A stretch of 64,000 bases of DNA from Enterobacteriaceae endosymbiont of Donacia crassipes (GTDB lineage Bacteria > Pseudomonadota > Gammaproteobacteria > Enterobacterales > Enterobacteriaceae), in the NCBI RefSeq assembly GCF_012569785.1, contig NZ_CP046202.1:394440-458439 (forward strand), written 5' to 3'. Below are positions 28,552 to 38,367 of the stretch, piece after piece. The position numbers were made by a program, and so were the translations under genes. The notes under the pieces are model-generated. The model ran no database searches. It was not told the origin of the DNA and saw only the letters and a list, made by a program, of their open reading frames with translations. Positions within the stretch are counted from its first letter, which is position 1. Each line of letters opens with the position of its first letter.

Positions 28552-29223
28552 ATGAAAAAAATTTTTTCTACAATTATACCAAATGAAAATATTTTGTTTT
28601 TAAGAGCAAAATTAATAACTGGTTATTACATTATTGATATTATAAAATGGTTAAATTATCCAATAAATTATAACTCTATAAAAGACAAGGGGATAATAGG
28701 AAAATTAATTGAATATTATTTAACAGGGGAAAAACAAAATAATAAATTAAATCAGGATATTCCATATCTTGGAATAGAAATTAAAACAATTACTGTAAAT
28801 TTAAAAAATAAAATCTTAAATGATTGTTTTATTTGTTCATTCCCTTTATTAATTAAAAAAAGTTTATCTTTTTATAAAAATCAATTATATAAAAAAATAT
28901 CTAAAATTTTATGGATACCTATTATAACTAAAAATATAAATACTCCTATGTTGAAAAAAAAAATAGGTAATCCATTTTTTTGGGAACCTTCTATTAAAGA
29001 TAAAATAAAATTAAATAATGATTGGAATAATTTAATAAAATTATTAATTATGGGACAATTAAAAAACATTAATTATTATAATGGTTATATGTTAATAGTT
29101 AAAAATAAAAGTAATAAAAAACAATTAACTAAAACAATTGATCAAAATGGAAAATTTTTATATATTTCTCCTAAAGCTTTTTATTTTAAAAAAAAATATT
29201 TAAGTTCTTTACTTAAAATTTAA
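28552..29223 (+). CDS. mutH: DNA mismatch repair endonuclease MutH
   Basis: The 223-residue protein (E. coli 229) keeps the nuclease triad D69, E76 and K78 in QDIPYLGIEIKT. It also has GKLIEYYLTG near 50-59, ILWIPI, GNPFFWEPS and a C-terminal FYFKKKYLSSLL. MutH nicks the unmethylated strand at hemimethylated GATC after MutS/MutL activation, so the genome should also contain mutS, mutL and dam; none is in this window. It sits between recC and lysA, in the order of the E. coli 61-64 min region with many genes deleted. ATG has no clear ribosome-binding site. Confidence 0.95.
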   Translation: MKKIFSTIIPNENILFLRAKLITGYYIIDIIKWLNYPINYNSIKDKGIIGKLIEYYLTGEKQNNKLNQDIPYLGIEIKTITVNLKNKILNDCFICSFPLLIKKSLSFYKNQLYKKISKILWIPIITKNINTPMLKKKIGNPFFWEPSIKDKIKLNNDWNNLIKLLIMGQLKNINYYNGYMLIVKNKSNKKQLTKTIDQNGKFLYISPKAFYFKKKYLSSLLKI

Positions 29224-29234
29224 ATAAAATTATT

Positions 29235-30506
29235 TTAACATAATTCTAAATTAATTAATTCTTCTATTTTTTGGCGTCTTCTTATTAATTTAGGAATATT
29301 ATTTTCAATTAAAATTTCTGGAATTAAAGGTCTGCTATTATAATTAGAAGACATTGATGCACCATATGCTCCAGTATCATGAAAAATTAAATAATCATTA
29401 ATATTTACTTGTGGTAACATAAAAAAATTAATTTCTCCACTTTCTAATTGAGTAAATATATCTCCTGATTCACATAAAGGACCTGCAACAATAGTTGCAA
29501 TTTTATGATCATCAGACATATCTCTTCCTTTAAATGAAATTGCAGATATATAATGATAACTACCATACATTACAGGTCTAATTAAATCATTAAAACCAAC
29601 ATTAACTAAAACAAATCTTTTATTTTTAATAATTTTTATAGCACATACTTGACAAATTAATATACCTGATTCAGCTACTAAAAACCTTCCTGGCTCAATT
29701 TCTATTTTTATATTTTTTTTAAAAAAATTATTAAGAATATTTCTTGTTTTATCCCATAAATTAAAATAATGATTAGTATCAACTATAATATCAGTTTTTT
29801 TATAAGGTATTGGCAAACCTCCCCCTGCAGAAATAATATTAATTGTTGGCATATATGATCGTAGTACATTATATAACATTGAATCACATACTTTTTGTAA
29901 ATGTTCATAATTTACTCCTGAACCTATATGCATATGTAAACCTATTAAATTTAAATTATATTTTTTTATTAAAAAAATAGATTTTTTTAAATCTTGATAC
30001 CAAATGCCATGTTTACTATTTTCTCCTCCTGTATTTGTTTTTTTATTATGACCATGTCCAAAACCTGGGTTAATTCTTAACCATATATTATGATTTTTAG
30101 ATAATTTACCTAATTGATGTAACATATCTATTGATCCAATATTAACAGTGATATTCAAAGAAATAATACGTTTTAATGTATATTTTTCAAAAACATCTGA
30201 TGTAAAAACAATATCATTTATATTTTTTGGATTATATCCAGCAACTAAAGCTCTTTCTATTTCTCCTAATGAAATAGCATCTATTTTAACTCCTTCATGT
30301 CTCATTAATTTTAAAATATTTATATTAGAACAAGATTTTTGTGAAAATCTTATTATATCAAATTTTTTTAATTGTAAAATTTTATTTTTTATATTTTCTG
30401 CACAATATAACCAAAATGGGGTATTATATTTTTTTATCAGAAATAAAATAGTTTGAATAGAAATATTATTTTTATTAAATTTTTTATCAAAAATTTTTAT
30501 GTTCAT
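29235..30506 (-). CDS. lysA: Diaminopimelate decarboxylase LysA
   Basis: This PLP enzyme of fold type III makes lysine from meso-diaminopimelate. The PLP lysine is in FSQKSCSN near residue 45, followed by ISLGEIERALVAGYNP, GFGHGHNKKTNTGGENSKHGIW, HMHIGSGV, SAGGGLPIPY, EPGRFLVAESG, PLCESGD and HDTGAYGASMSSNYNSRPL. I chose ATG at 30506 (423 residues; E. coli 420), because AAGG lies 8 nt before it; an upstream ATG at 30536 would add ten unmatched residues. It stands alone, convergent with mutH. The adjacent E. coli regulator lysR is not seen. It may supply host nutrition as well as peptidoglycan balance (inference). Confidence 0.97.
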   Translation of the reverse strand: MNIKIFDKKFNKNNISIQTILFLIKKYNTPFWLYCAENIKNKILQLKKFDIIRFSQKSCSNINILKLMRHEGVKIDAISLGEIERALVAGYNPKNINDIVFTSDVFEKYTLKRIISLNITVNIGSIDMLHQLGKLSKNHNIWLRINPGFGHGHNKKTNTGGENSKHGIWYQDLKKSIFLIKKYNLNLIGLHMHIGSGVNYEHLQKVCDSMLYNVLRSYMPTINIISAGGGLPIPYKKTDIIVDTNHYFNLWDKTRNILNNFFKKNIKIEIEPGRFLVAESGILICQVCAIKIIKNKRFVLVNVGFNDLIRPVMYGSYHYISAISFKGRDMSDDHKIATIVAGPLCESGDIFTQLESGEINFFMLPQVNINDYLIFHDTGAYGASMSSNYNSRPLIPEILIENNIPKLIRRRQKIEELINLELC

Positions 30507-30775
30507 TTTATTGACCTTATAAATATATTTAAACATGATATATATTTTATATAGAATAAAATTTATTTAATAAATTTTTATTAAAATGTTAATTAATTAA
30601 TTTACTAGCCAATATAGTTGATCTATGTTATTTATTAAATAAAATATTTAAAATATATCATAATTATTTATATAATTTATAATTATAATTTATTATAATT
30701 TATTATAAATAAAATAAATTGTATTATTTAAATTATATAAATTTATTTAAATATATTAAAATTTAGGGAAAAATA

Positions 30776-31030
30776 ATGTTACAAAAAGAAATTATTATTA
30801 ATAATATTCATGGTTTTCATACTCGTCCTGCAGCACTTTTTGTAAAAGAAGCCAAAAATTTTGTCTCTGACATTACTATTACATCTAATGGTAGAACAGT
30901 AAATGCTAAAAGCTTATTTAAAATACAAACTTTAGGATTAACTAAGGGAACTTTAATTATTTTAAAAACTTCTGGAAAAGATGAAAAAAAAGCTATTGAA
31001 CATTTATCTAATATTATTCAAAATTTATAA
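30776..31030 (+). CDS. ptsH: Phosphocarrier protein HPr
   Basis: The 84-residue protein (E. coli 85) has the phosphorylated histidine at residue 15 in GFHTRPAALFVKEAK and a serine at position 46 in NAKSLFKIQTLGL. HPr passes phosphate from enzyme I to sugar-specific IIA proteins. AGGGAAAAATA precedes ATG. It is the first gene of ptsH-ptsI-crr, in the E. coli order. A 269-bp AT-rich spacer with short TTATAATTTA-type repeats (near 30683-30712) lies upstream and probably carries the promoter. No membrane sugar permease is in the window. Confidence 0.97.
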   Translation: MLQKEIIINNIHGFHTRPAALFVKEAKNFVSDITITSNGRTVNAKSLFKIQTLGLTKGTLIILKTSGKDEKKAIEHLSNIIQNL

Positions 31031-31140
31031 ATAAATTATTAAATTTTATAAAATAATTTAATTTTAAATATTACATTAATTTTATAAAATTATTTGAATG
31101 ATATTCAATATGTAATTTTAATACATTAGAGGTAAAAAAT

Positions 31141-32874
31141 ATGATTTCAGGAATTTTAGCTTCTCCTGGCATTTCATTTGGTAAAGCATTTTTATTAAAA
31201 ATAGATAATATTATTATTAATCGTAAAAAAATTACTGATAATCAAATAGATATAGAAATTAATAAATTTTTAAATAGTCAAAAAAAATCTATAGAACAAT
31301 TAGAATATATAAAAATAAAATTACTTAAAAATAATAATTCTGAAAAAAAATCAATTCTTGATGGACACATTCTCTTGCTTCAAGATGAAGAAATGACAAA
31401 AGAAGTTATTTTATTAATAAAAAATCATTTTATATCAGCAGATGCAGCAGTAGATTCCGTTGTAAAATCTCAAATTAAAATATTACAAAATTTACATGAT
31501 CAATATCTAAAGGAAAGAGCTAGTGATATTAAAGATATAGGTGATCGTTTAATAAAAAATATTTTAAATTTAAATACTATTAATTTAAATAATATAAATG
31601 AAAAAGTAATTTTAATTGCAAAAGATCTTACACCATCAGAAACAGCACAATTAAATTTAAAAAAAATTTTAGGATTTATTACTGATTTAGGAAGTAAAAC
31701 ATCTCATACAGCTATAATAGCACGTTCATTAGAAATACCAGCAATTGTTGGTACTGGTAATATTACAAAAAAAGTTAAAACAAATGATTATATTATTTTA
31801 GATAGTATTAATAATAATATTTTTATTAATCCTTCTCAAAAAATAATAAAAGAAAAAAAACTATTATTTAATAAATATATGATAGAAAAAGAAAAATTAA
31901 AAAAAATTAGTAATTTACCTGCTAAAACTAAAGATAATTATCAAATTAAAATTTGTGGTAATATAGGATCATTAAAAGAATTACAAAATATTAAAAATAA
32001 TGGTGCTGATGGTATCGGATTATATAGAACAGAATTTTTATTTATGAATCGTGACTCTTTCCCTTCAGAAGAAGAACAATTTTTTGTTTATAAAACATTA
32101 GCAATAAATATGAATAAAAAATCTGTTATTATCAGGACTATGGATATAGGTGGCGATAAAAAAATATCATATATGAATTTACCTCAAGAAGAAAATCCAT
32201 TTTTAGGTTATAGAGCAATTAGAATAAGTATTGATAGAAAAGATATTTTACATACACAATTAAGAGCTATTTTAAGAGCTTCTTCTTTTGGTAAATTATG
32301 TATAATGTTTCCTATGATTATTTCAATAGATGAAGTTCTTCTTTTAAAAGATGAATTAAAATTTTTAAAAAAACAATTGCAAGAACAAAAATATGATTTT
32401 AATAAAAATATTTCTATAGGTATAATGATAGAAACTCCAGCATCAGCTATAATAGCTCATTTTTTAATAAAAGAAATTGATTTTTTTAGTATAGGTACAA
32501 ATGATTTAACACAATATACATTAGCTGTAGATCGAGGAAATGATTTAATTTCACATTTATATAATCCTATTCATCCAGCAATCTTATGTCTTATTAAACA
32601 AGTAATAGATGCTTCTCATACAGAAGGCAAATGGACAGGAATGTGTGGTGAATTAGCAAGTGATGAATTTTTTATTCCTGTATTATTAGGTATGGGATTA
32701 GATGAATTAAGTATGAATGCTATTTCTATTCCAAAAATTAAAAATATTATTCGTAATATTAAAATAACTAAAGCTAAAGAATTAGCCAATAACATTTTAT
32801 TACAACCTACAATTAGAAAGATTCAAACTTTATTACTAGAATTTAATAAAAAAAATTATTTTTTAAAAAGGTAA
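31141..32874 (+). CDS. ptsI: Phosphoenolpyruvate-protein phosphotransferase (PTS enzyme I)
   Basis: The 577-residue protein (E. coli 575) starts MISGILASPGISFGKAF. The phosphorylated histidine is in GSKTSHTAIIARSLEIPAIVG near residue 189. The PEP-binding barrel has GADGIGLYRTEFLFM, RTMDIGGDKKISY, NPFLGYRAIRI, IGTNDLTQYTLAVDR and the CGELASDE motif with its active cysteine. It transfers phosphate from PEP to HPr. AGAGGTAAAAAAT precedes ATG. crr follows after 3 nt, so the operon is intact. Confidence 0.98.
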   Translation: MISGILASPGISFGKAFLLKIDNIIINRKKITDNQIDIEINKFLNSQKKSIEQLEYIKIKLLKNNNSEKKSILDGHILLLQDEEMTKEVILLIKNHFISADAAVDSVVKSQIKILQNLHDQYLKERASDIKDIGDRLIKNILNLNTINLNNINEKVILIAKDLTPSETAQLNLKKILGFITDLGSKTSHTAIIARSLEIPAIVGTGNITKKVKTNDYIILDSINNNIFINPSQKIIKEKKLLFNKYMIEKEKLKKISNLPAKTKDNYQIKICGNIGSLKELQNIKNNGADGIGLYRTEFLFMNRDSFPSEEEQFFVYKTLAINMNKKSVIIRTMDIGGDKKISYMNLPQEENPFLGYRAIRISIDRKDILHTQLRAILRASSFGKLCIMFPMIISIDEVLLLKDELKFLKKQLQEQKYDFNKNISIGIMIETPASAIIAHFLIKEIDFFSIGTNDLTQYTLAVDRGNDLISHLYNPIHPAILCLIKQVIDASHTEGKWTGMCGELASDEFFIPVLLGMGLDELSMNAISIPKIKNIIRNIKITKAKELANNILLQPTIRKIQTLLLEFNKKNYFLKR

Positions 32875-32877
32875 AAT

Positions 32878-33384
32878 ATGAACATTTTTTCTAATTTTTT
32901 CAATAAAAAATCTAAAAAGATTGAGATTACTAAAATTTTTGCTCCTATTTCAGGAAAAATTATTAATATAGAAAAAGTTCCTGACATGGTTTTTTCAGAT
33001 AAAATAGTAGGAGATGGTATTGCTATTGATCCAATCGGAAATATTATAGTATCTCCTGTTGATGGAATAATAGGTAAAATTTTTGATACTAATCATGCTT
33101 TTTCAATAAAAACTAATAATAACATTGAATTGTTTATTCATTTTGGAATTGATACGATAAATTTAAAAGGTCAAGGATTCATAAGAAAATTTGATTTAAA
33201 TAAAACTAATATTGTAAAAAAAGGTGAAATAATTATCGAACTAGACTTAGAATTCTTAAAAAAAATGGCTAAATCTATATATACACCAATTGTAATTTCT
33301 AATATTGAAAAAATTAATAAAATTAAAAAATATACAGGAAATGTTATTGCTGGTATAGATCCTATATTAGAAATATATAAATAA
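32878..33384 (+). CDS. crr: PTS glucose-specific enzyme IIA
   Basis: The 168-residue protein (E. coli 169) has the two active histidines in NHAFSIKT (near 75) and LFIHFGIDTINLKGQGF (near 90). The IFAPISGKII start of the beta sandwich and the VIAGIDPILEIYK end are also typical. It phosphorylates the glucose-family IIB domain and, in E. coli, regulates adenylate cyclase and permeases. It begins 3 nt after ptsI (AAAAAGGTAAAATATG). Its retention implies that at least one sugar permease of the Glc family exists elsewhere. Confidence 0.97.
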   Translation: MNIFSNFFNKKSKKIEITKIFAPISGKIINIEKVPDMVFSDKIVGDGIAIDPIGNIIVSPVDGIIGKIFDTNHAFSIKTNNNIELFIHFGIDTINLKGQGFIRKFDLNKTNIVKKGEIIIELDLEFLKKMAKSIYTPIVISNIEKINKIKKYTGNVIAGIDPILEIYK

Positions 33385-33400
33385 AAATTTTTTATAGAAA

Positions 33401-33438
33401 ACATTTTTTAATAATAAAAAATAATTATTAAAAAATGT
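33401..33438 (+). terminator. Hairpin after crr
   Basis: ACATTTTTTAATAAT (33401-33415) is perfectly complementary to ATTATTAAAAAATGT (33424-33438), with an 8-nt loop, starting 16 nt after the crr stop. There is no long U tract after it, but the position fits the end of the pts operon. The remaining 220 bp to yebC are very AT-rich, with no gene visible. Confidence 0.6.
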
Positions 33439-33662
33439 CTAATAACACTACTTTATAATATTTATATATAAAAAATATTTATATATTAATATATAATTTA
33501 TTATATGATATTAATCTAATTATTTTAAATAATTTATTTTTAAAAATTTAAAATTATTAAAAAAATTTTTAATATTTATTATACAAATATAATTTTATTA
33601 TATTTATATAATATTATTTATTATTTTGTAATAAAAATAAAATTATTATAATTAATAATATA

Positions 33663-34382
33663 TTAAAATTCTGCATTATGATAAAAATTTTTAATATCTT
33701 TATTTTTTTTACATACAGATTCTAAATAAATTAATTTGTCTTTTGTGAAAATATTAATTTTTTTTTTTATAAATGGTTCTATTTTTAATTCAATTTTAGT
33801 TGGTTTTATTTTAAATTTTTTTATTTCTTTTGTAAGAAATTTATATTTTTTTTTTGTAAAAATTATTTGAATATTTTTTTTATTTAAAATAATATCATTT
33901 GCTTTTAACTTTTCTGCTATATCCATAACATAATCTGCATTATTTTTATATAAATATGTAATAAAGATTTGCTTATTAAACATATAATCTACTGCACCTT
34001 TTTGTTTTAAATTACCTCCAATTTTCTTTAAAATTTTACGTATAAAAGATACGGTTCTATTATTATTATTTGTTAAACATTTTATTAATAATGCAATATT
34101 TTCAGGGCCATAACCTTCATAATAAATTTCTTTTAATTGGTTTTTATTTTCTTTATTTATATTTTTTTTCAAAATATTATTAATTGTAATACGACTCATA
34201 TTATAAGTTAATGCTTTTCCTATAACTAAACGTAATTTTGAATTATATTGTGGATTTATTCCTTTTCCTGTTTGAATAGCTGAGTTTAATTCTTTAATAA
34301 TTTTAGAAAAAATTTTATCTTTTTTATTATCTTGAAATTTTTTACGATAACGTGTATTAGACCATTTACTATGTCCAGACAT
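33663..34382 (-). CDS. yebC: YebC/TACO1-family protein
   Basis: The 239-residue protein (E. coli 246) starts MSGHSKWSNTRYRKKFQDNKK and has YEGYGPENIALLIKCLTNNNNRTVSFIRKI near 90-120 and GAVDYMF. The family includes transcription factors in E. coli and translation activators (TACO1, YebC2) acting on difficult peptide stretches; I cannot decide between them here. It lies 18 nt downstream of aspS, on the same strand, as in part of the E. coli aspS-yebC-ruvC region; ruvC is not present here. Confidence 0.94.
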   Translation of the reverse strand: MSGHSKWSNTRYRKKFQDNKKDKIFSKIIKELNSAIQTGKGINPQYNSKLRLVIGKALTYNMSRITINNILKKNINKENKNQLKEIYYEGYGPENIALLIKCLTNNNNRTVSFIRKILKKIGGNLKQKGAVDYMFNKQIFITYLYKNNADYVMDIAEKLKANDIILNKKNIQIIFTKKKYKFLTKEIKKFKIKPTKIELKIEPFIKKKINIFTKDKLIYLESVCKKNKDIKNFYHNAEF

Positions 34383-34400
34383 AAAATATTCCTTTATATA

Positions 34401-36149
34401 TTAAAATATATATGATAATCCATAATCTTTAAGTAAATAATTATCAATTTTGTTAGGAGCATGAGTTAATAAACAATTTGCAGATGTTGTTTTAGGAAAT
34501 GCTATAACATCACGGATATTATTCGTATTAGCTAGTAACATTACTAATCTATCTAATCCTAAAGCAATTCCTATATGAGGGGGAGTACCAAATTTTAAAG
34601 CTTCTAAAAAAAAACCAAAATTTTTTTGTTGATTAATTTGACTTATTTTAAGAATATTAAATATTTTTTTTTGTATTTTATAATTATTTATTCTCATAGA
34701 ACCACTACCGATTTCATAGCCATTAATAACTAAATCATATGAATTAGATATTATCTGTTGAGGATTTTGTTCCAAGAGATTATATAAATTATTTACAGAA
34801 TAATCTTTTGGAGATGTAAAAGGATGATTCATTGAAACTAAGTTACCTATTTTATCTTTTTTAAATAATGGATAATCAATTATCCATAATGGATAATAGA
34901 TTTTATCTTTAATTAAATTTAAATCTTTTCCTAATTTTTCTCTTAAATATCCCATTGAAGATATATTATCATATAAATATTCTGTTCCAATAAAAATAAT
35001 ATCATTATCATAGGCATTATTTTTAATAATAATATTTTGTGTTTCATACTGGTTTAAATTTAAAAAATATGTATTTTTTTTATTAAATAAATTAATTAAT
35101 TTATTTTTATATACTTTAAAAACATTTAAGTCATTTGTACCATACTTATTAATATATAATATATATTTATTTAAATCTTTTAATTTTATATTAGATATAT
35201 ATTTATTTTTAATATTAATAGAAACAATTCTTTTTTTATTTGTTTTAATAAAAAAATTACTTAGATTTACAAGTTTTAATTTATTTCTTAAATCAGGTTT
35301 ATCTGTTCCAAAAATTTCCATTGATTCTTGAAAAGTAAAAACTTTAAATTTATTTAAAGATACATTTTTTATTTTTTTCCATATATAAAATATCATTTTT
35401 TCTATAAATAATCTAAATATATTTGATTTTATAAAAGACATTTCTATATCAATTTGTGTAAATTCTGGTTGTCGATCTGAACGTAAATCTTCATCACGAA
35501 AACATTTAGCAATTTGATAATAACGATCTAATCCAGAAATCATTAATAATTGTTTAAAAATTTGAGGAGATTGTGGTAAAGCATAAAAATGATGTTTAGT
35601 AATTCTACTAGGTACTAAATAATCTCTTGATCCTTCTAATGTAGAATTTGTTAATATAGGAGTTTCAATATTTAAAAATTTATTTTTTTCTAAAAAATTT
35701 CTAATATAAAACATTATATTTGATCTTAATTTTAAATTTTTAATCATTTTAAATTGTCTTAGATCTAAATACCTATATTTTAATCTAATTTCTTCTGTAT
35801 TATGCATATTAATATCTATAGGTAAGGATTTAGATTTATTTAAAATAAAAATATCAAATACAATAATCTCAATTTCTCCTGTTGATAATTTTATATTGTT
35901 ATTATTTTTTGCTCTTTTTACTATTTTTCCTTTAATTTTTACACAAAAATTATTACGTAATGTATTTGCTATATTATAAGCTATTTTATATTCAGGTTTA
36001 AAAACTGCTTGAATTATACCTTCTCTATCTTTTAAATTAATAAAAATTAATTTTCCTAAATTTCTATAATTTTGGACCCATCCATAAAGAATTATTTCTT
36101 TATTAAGAAAATTTTTATTAATTTCACCACAAAAAATTTTTTTTATCAT
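34401..36149 (-). CDS. aspS: Aspartyl-tRNA synthetase
   Basis: The 582-residue class II enzyme (E. coli 590) has an N-terminal OB-fold (GWVQNYRNLGKLIFINLKDREG), motif 2 near FRDEDLRSDRQPEFTQIDIEMSF, the bacterial insertion domain, and motif 3 GIALGLDRLVML near the C-terminus. It charges tRNA-Asp in the cytoplasm. It is the first gene of aspS-yebC. The 406-bp spacer upstream is shared with the divergent argS and contains complementary ATTTCAT/ATGAAAT elements just before the start (36171-36214). Confidence 0.97.
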   Translation of the reverse strand: MIKKIFCGEINKNFLNKEIILYGWVQNYRNLGKLIFINLKDREGIIQAVFKPEYKIAYNIANTLRNNFCVKIKGKIVKRAKNNNNIKLSTGEIEIIVFDIFILNKSKSLPIDINMHNTEEIRLKYRYLDLRQFKMIKNLKLRSNIMFYIRNFLEKNKFLNIETPILTNSTLEGSRDYLVPSRITKHHFYALPQSPQIFKQLLMISGLDRYYQIAKCFRDEDLRSDRQPEFTQIDIEMSFIKSNIFRLFIEKMIFYIWKKIKNVSLNKFKVFTFQESMEIFGTDKPDLRNKLKLVNLSNFFIKTNKKRIVSINIKNKYISNIKLKDLNKYILYINKYGTNDLNVFKVYKNKLINLFNKKNTYFLNLNQYETQNIIIKNNAYDNDIIFIGTEYLYDNISSMGYLREKLGKDLNLIKDKIYYPLWIIDYPLFKKDKIGNLVSMNHPFTSPKDYSVNNLYNLLEQNPQQIISNSYDLVINGYEIGSGSMRINNYKIQKKIFNILKISQINQQKNFGFFLEALKFGTPPHIGIALGLDRLVMLLANTNNIRDVIAFPKTTSANCLLTHAPNKIDNYLLKDYGLSYIF

Positions 36150-36555
36150 CTATAAAACCTTTTATAAAAAATTTCATTAAATAATTAATTATTTTAATAT
36201 GAAATTTATTTCATTTAAAATAATAATTTATATAAATAAAAATTTTATATATTTAAAATATATAATATTGTTTTTTTATTAGAATAAAAATAATTTTATT
36301 AAATATTATGATATTTTATATTATTAATATATTTGATATTTTTTTAATTTTAAAATATTAATAATAATTTATATATTATATATAACAATATTTTTTAAAA
36401 AATTTATATATAAAAAATAAACTAATCTTAATTACCAATTAATTTTTTAAATATATTAAATTGTAATATTATTATATATTTTATATATACATAAATATAT
36501 TAAAACATTTTTTATTTAAAATTTATAATTATTCATATAAAAAAAAAGAAAATAA
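36150..36555. other. 406-bp AT-rich divergent spacer between aspS and argS
   Basis: No coding frame or RNA gene is visible. Close to aspS lie three 7-nt elements: ATTTCAT (36171-36177), ATGAAAT (36199-36205) and ATTTCAT (36208-36214). The middle one can pair with either neighbour. Between the first two is a perfect 16-bp palindrome (AAATAATT/AATTATTT). The rest is A/T tracts that should contain promoters for both synthetase genes; none can be placed with confidence. Confidence 0.7.
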
Positions 36556-38286
36556 ATGAACATAAAAAAATTTCTTTCAATAAAAATTCATAAATCAATG
36601 ATTCAATCAGGCATACCATCTAAATATAATGTTATTTTACGTCCATGTAAAAAAAAAATATTTGGGAATTACCAAATAAATGGTATTATTTCTGCTGCTA
36701 TTCATTTAAAAATGAATCCTAATGATCTTGCTAAAAAAGTAGTAAAAAATTTAAAATTAAATAATATTTTATCTAAAATTACAATATCGCAAACAGGATA
36801 TATTAATTTTTTTCTTAAAAAAAAATGGTTATCTAATCAAATTAATTTATTAATGATTTCTAAAAAATTAGGATTAACAGAAAATATTATATTTAAAAAT
36901 ATAGTTGTTGATTATTCTAGTCCTAATATAGCAAAAGAAATGCATGTAGGACATCTAAGATCTACAATTATAGGAGATTCAATGGTACGTATTTTATCTT
37001 TTGTTGGACATAATGTGATTAAATCAAATCATATTGGTGATTGGGGTACTCAATTTGGAATGCTTATTGCTTTTTTAAAATTAAAAAATAAAAAAATTGA
37101 TTTTTTACTTTCTGATATAGAAAAATTATATAAACAAGCACAAAAAAAATATGTTAAAGATATTAATTTTACCAAATTAGCTAAATATTATGTAGTAAAA
37201 TTACAACAAAAAGATAGTTCTTGTTTAAAAATATGGAAAAAAATAGTTAATATTACTATGAATTATAATTATCAATTATATAATAAATTAAATATTAAAC
37301 TTACTCATCGTGATACTATGGGTGAAAGTAAATATCATGATATGATTCCTAATATTATTAAAGATTTAAAAAAAAAAGGAATTGCTGTTAATAATAATGG
37401 AACAATTATGATTCCTATTAAAGGAATACAAAATAAAAAAGGAAAATTAATGGCAATAATTATTCAAAAACAAGATGGTGCCTATCTTTATGCTACAATA
37501 GATATTGCATGTATTAAATATCGTTATGATATTTTTAAAGCAGATAGAATTATCTATTATGTAGATTCACGTCAAAATCAATATCTTAATCAAATTTTCC
37601 AAATAGTTAGAAATGCGAAATATGTACCTAATAATTTACAATTAGAACATCATATGTTTGGTATGATTTTAAATAAAAATAATAAGCCTTTTAAAACAAG
37701 AGAAGGAACAAATATTAAATTAAATTATTTAATTGATGAATCTATCATTAGAGCTAAAAATATAATTTTAAAAAAAAATCCTTTAATTAAAACAAAAATA
37801 TTAGAAGATTTATCTAAAAAAATTGGAATAGGTGCTATTAAATATGCTGATCTATCTAAAAATAGAATTAATAATTATATTTTTAGTTGGGAAAAAATGT
37901 TATCATTGAATGGGAATACTTCTTTATATATTCAATATGCTTATGTAAGAGCTATATCTTTATTAAAAAAAGCTAATATTAATTTAAATAATTTTTTGAA
38001 TTTAGAAATTAGTTTTATATCTAGTTATGAATTTGATCTTGCTATATCATTTTTAGATTTTGAAGAAATTATTTTTAAAATTGTTAATAAGGGAATTCCT
38101 CACTTATTATGTAATTGGTTATATAAAATTACAGTGTTATTTTCTTCTTTTTATGAAAATTGTAATATTTTAAATATAAAAGATATTAAACTAAAAATTA
38201 GTAGATTAAAAATTGTTTTTTTAACATCCTTGTTTTTAAAACAAGGATTATACCTTCTAGGTATAGATGTTATAAAAAAAATATAA
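36556..38286 (+). CDS. argS: Arginyl-tRNA synthetase
   Basis: The 576-residue class I enzyme (E. coli 577) has the signature SSPNIAKEMHVGHLRSTIIGD near 124-144, GDWGTQFGMLIAF, a DSRQNQYLNQIFQI segment, and the EGTNIKL variant of the KMSKS region near 392. The C-terminal anticodon domain includes YIQYAYVRAISLL. It charges tRNA-Arg. It is divergent from aspS and is followed by mnmA after 81 bp. ATG follows AAAAAAAAGAAAATAA, a poor ribosome-binding site. Confidence 0.97.
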   Translation: MNIKKFLSIKIHKSMIQSGIPSKYNVILRPCKKKIFGNYQINGIISAAIHLKMNPNDLAKKVVKNLKLNNILSKITISQTGYINFFLKKKWLSNQINLLMISKKLGLTENIIFKNIVVDYSSPNIAKEMHVGHLRSTIIGDSMVRILSFVGHNVIKSNHIGDWGTQFGMLIAFLKLKNKKIDFLLSDIEKLYKQAQKKYVKDINFTKLAKYYVVKLQQKDSSCLKIWKKIVNITMNYNYQLYNKLNIKLTHRDTMGESKYHDMIPNIIKDLKKKGIAVNNNGTIMIPIKGIQNKKGKLMAIIIQKQDGAYLYATIDIACIKYRYDIFKADRIIYYVDSRQNQYLNQIFQIVRNAKYVPNNLQLEHHMFGMILNKNNKPFKTREGTNIKLNYLIDESIIRAKNIILKKNPLIKTKILEDLSKKIGIGAIKYADLSKNRINNYIFSWEKMLSLNGNTSLYIQYAYVRAISLLKKANINLNNFLNLEISFISSYEFDLAISFLDFEEIIFKIVNKGIPHLLCNWLYKITVLFSSFYENCNILNIKDIKLKISRLKIVFLTSLFLKQGLYLLGIDVIKKI

Positions 38287-38367
38287 AAATATTATTAATA
38301 AATATATTTTTTTTTTACAAAAAATATTATTATATATTTTATATAAAAGTATTATTTTACATAAAAT

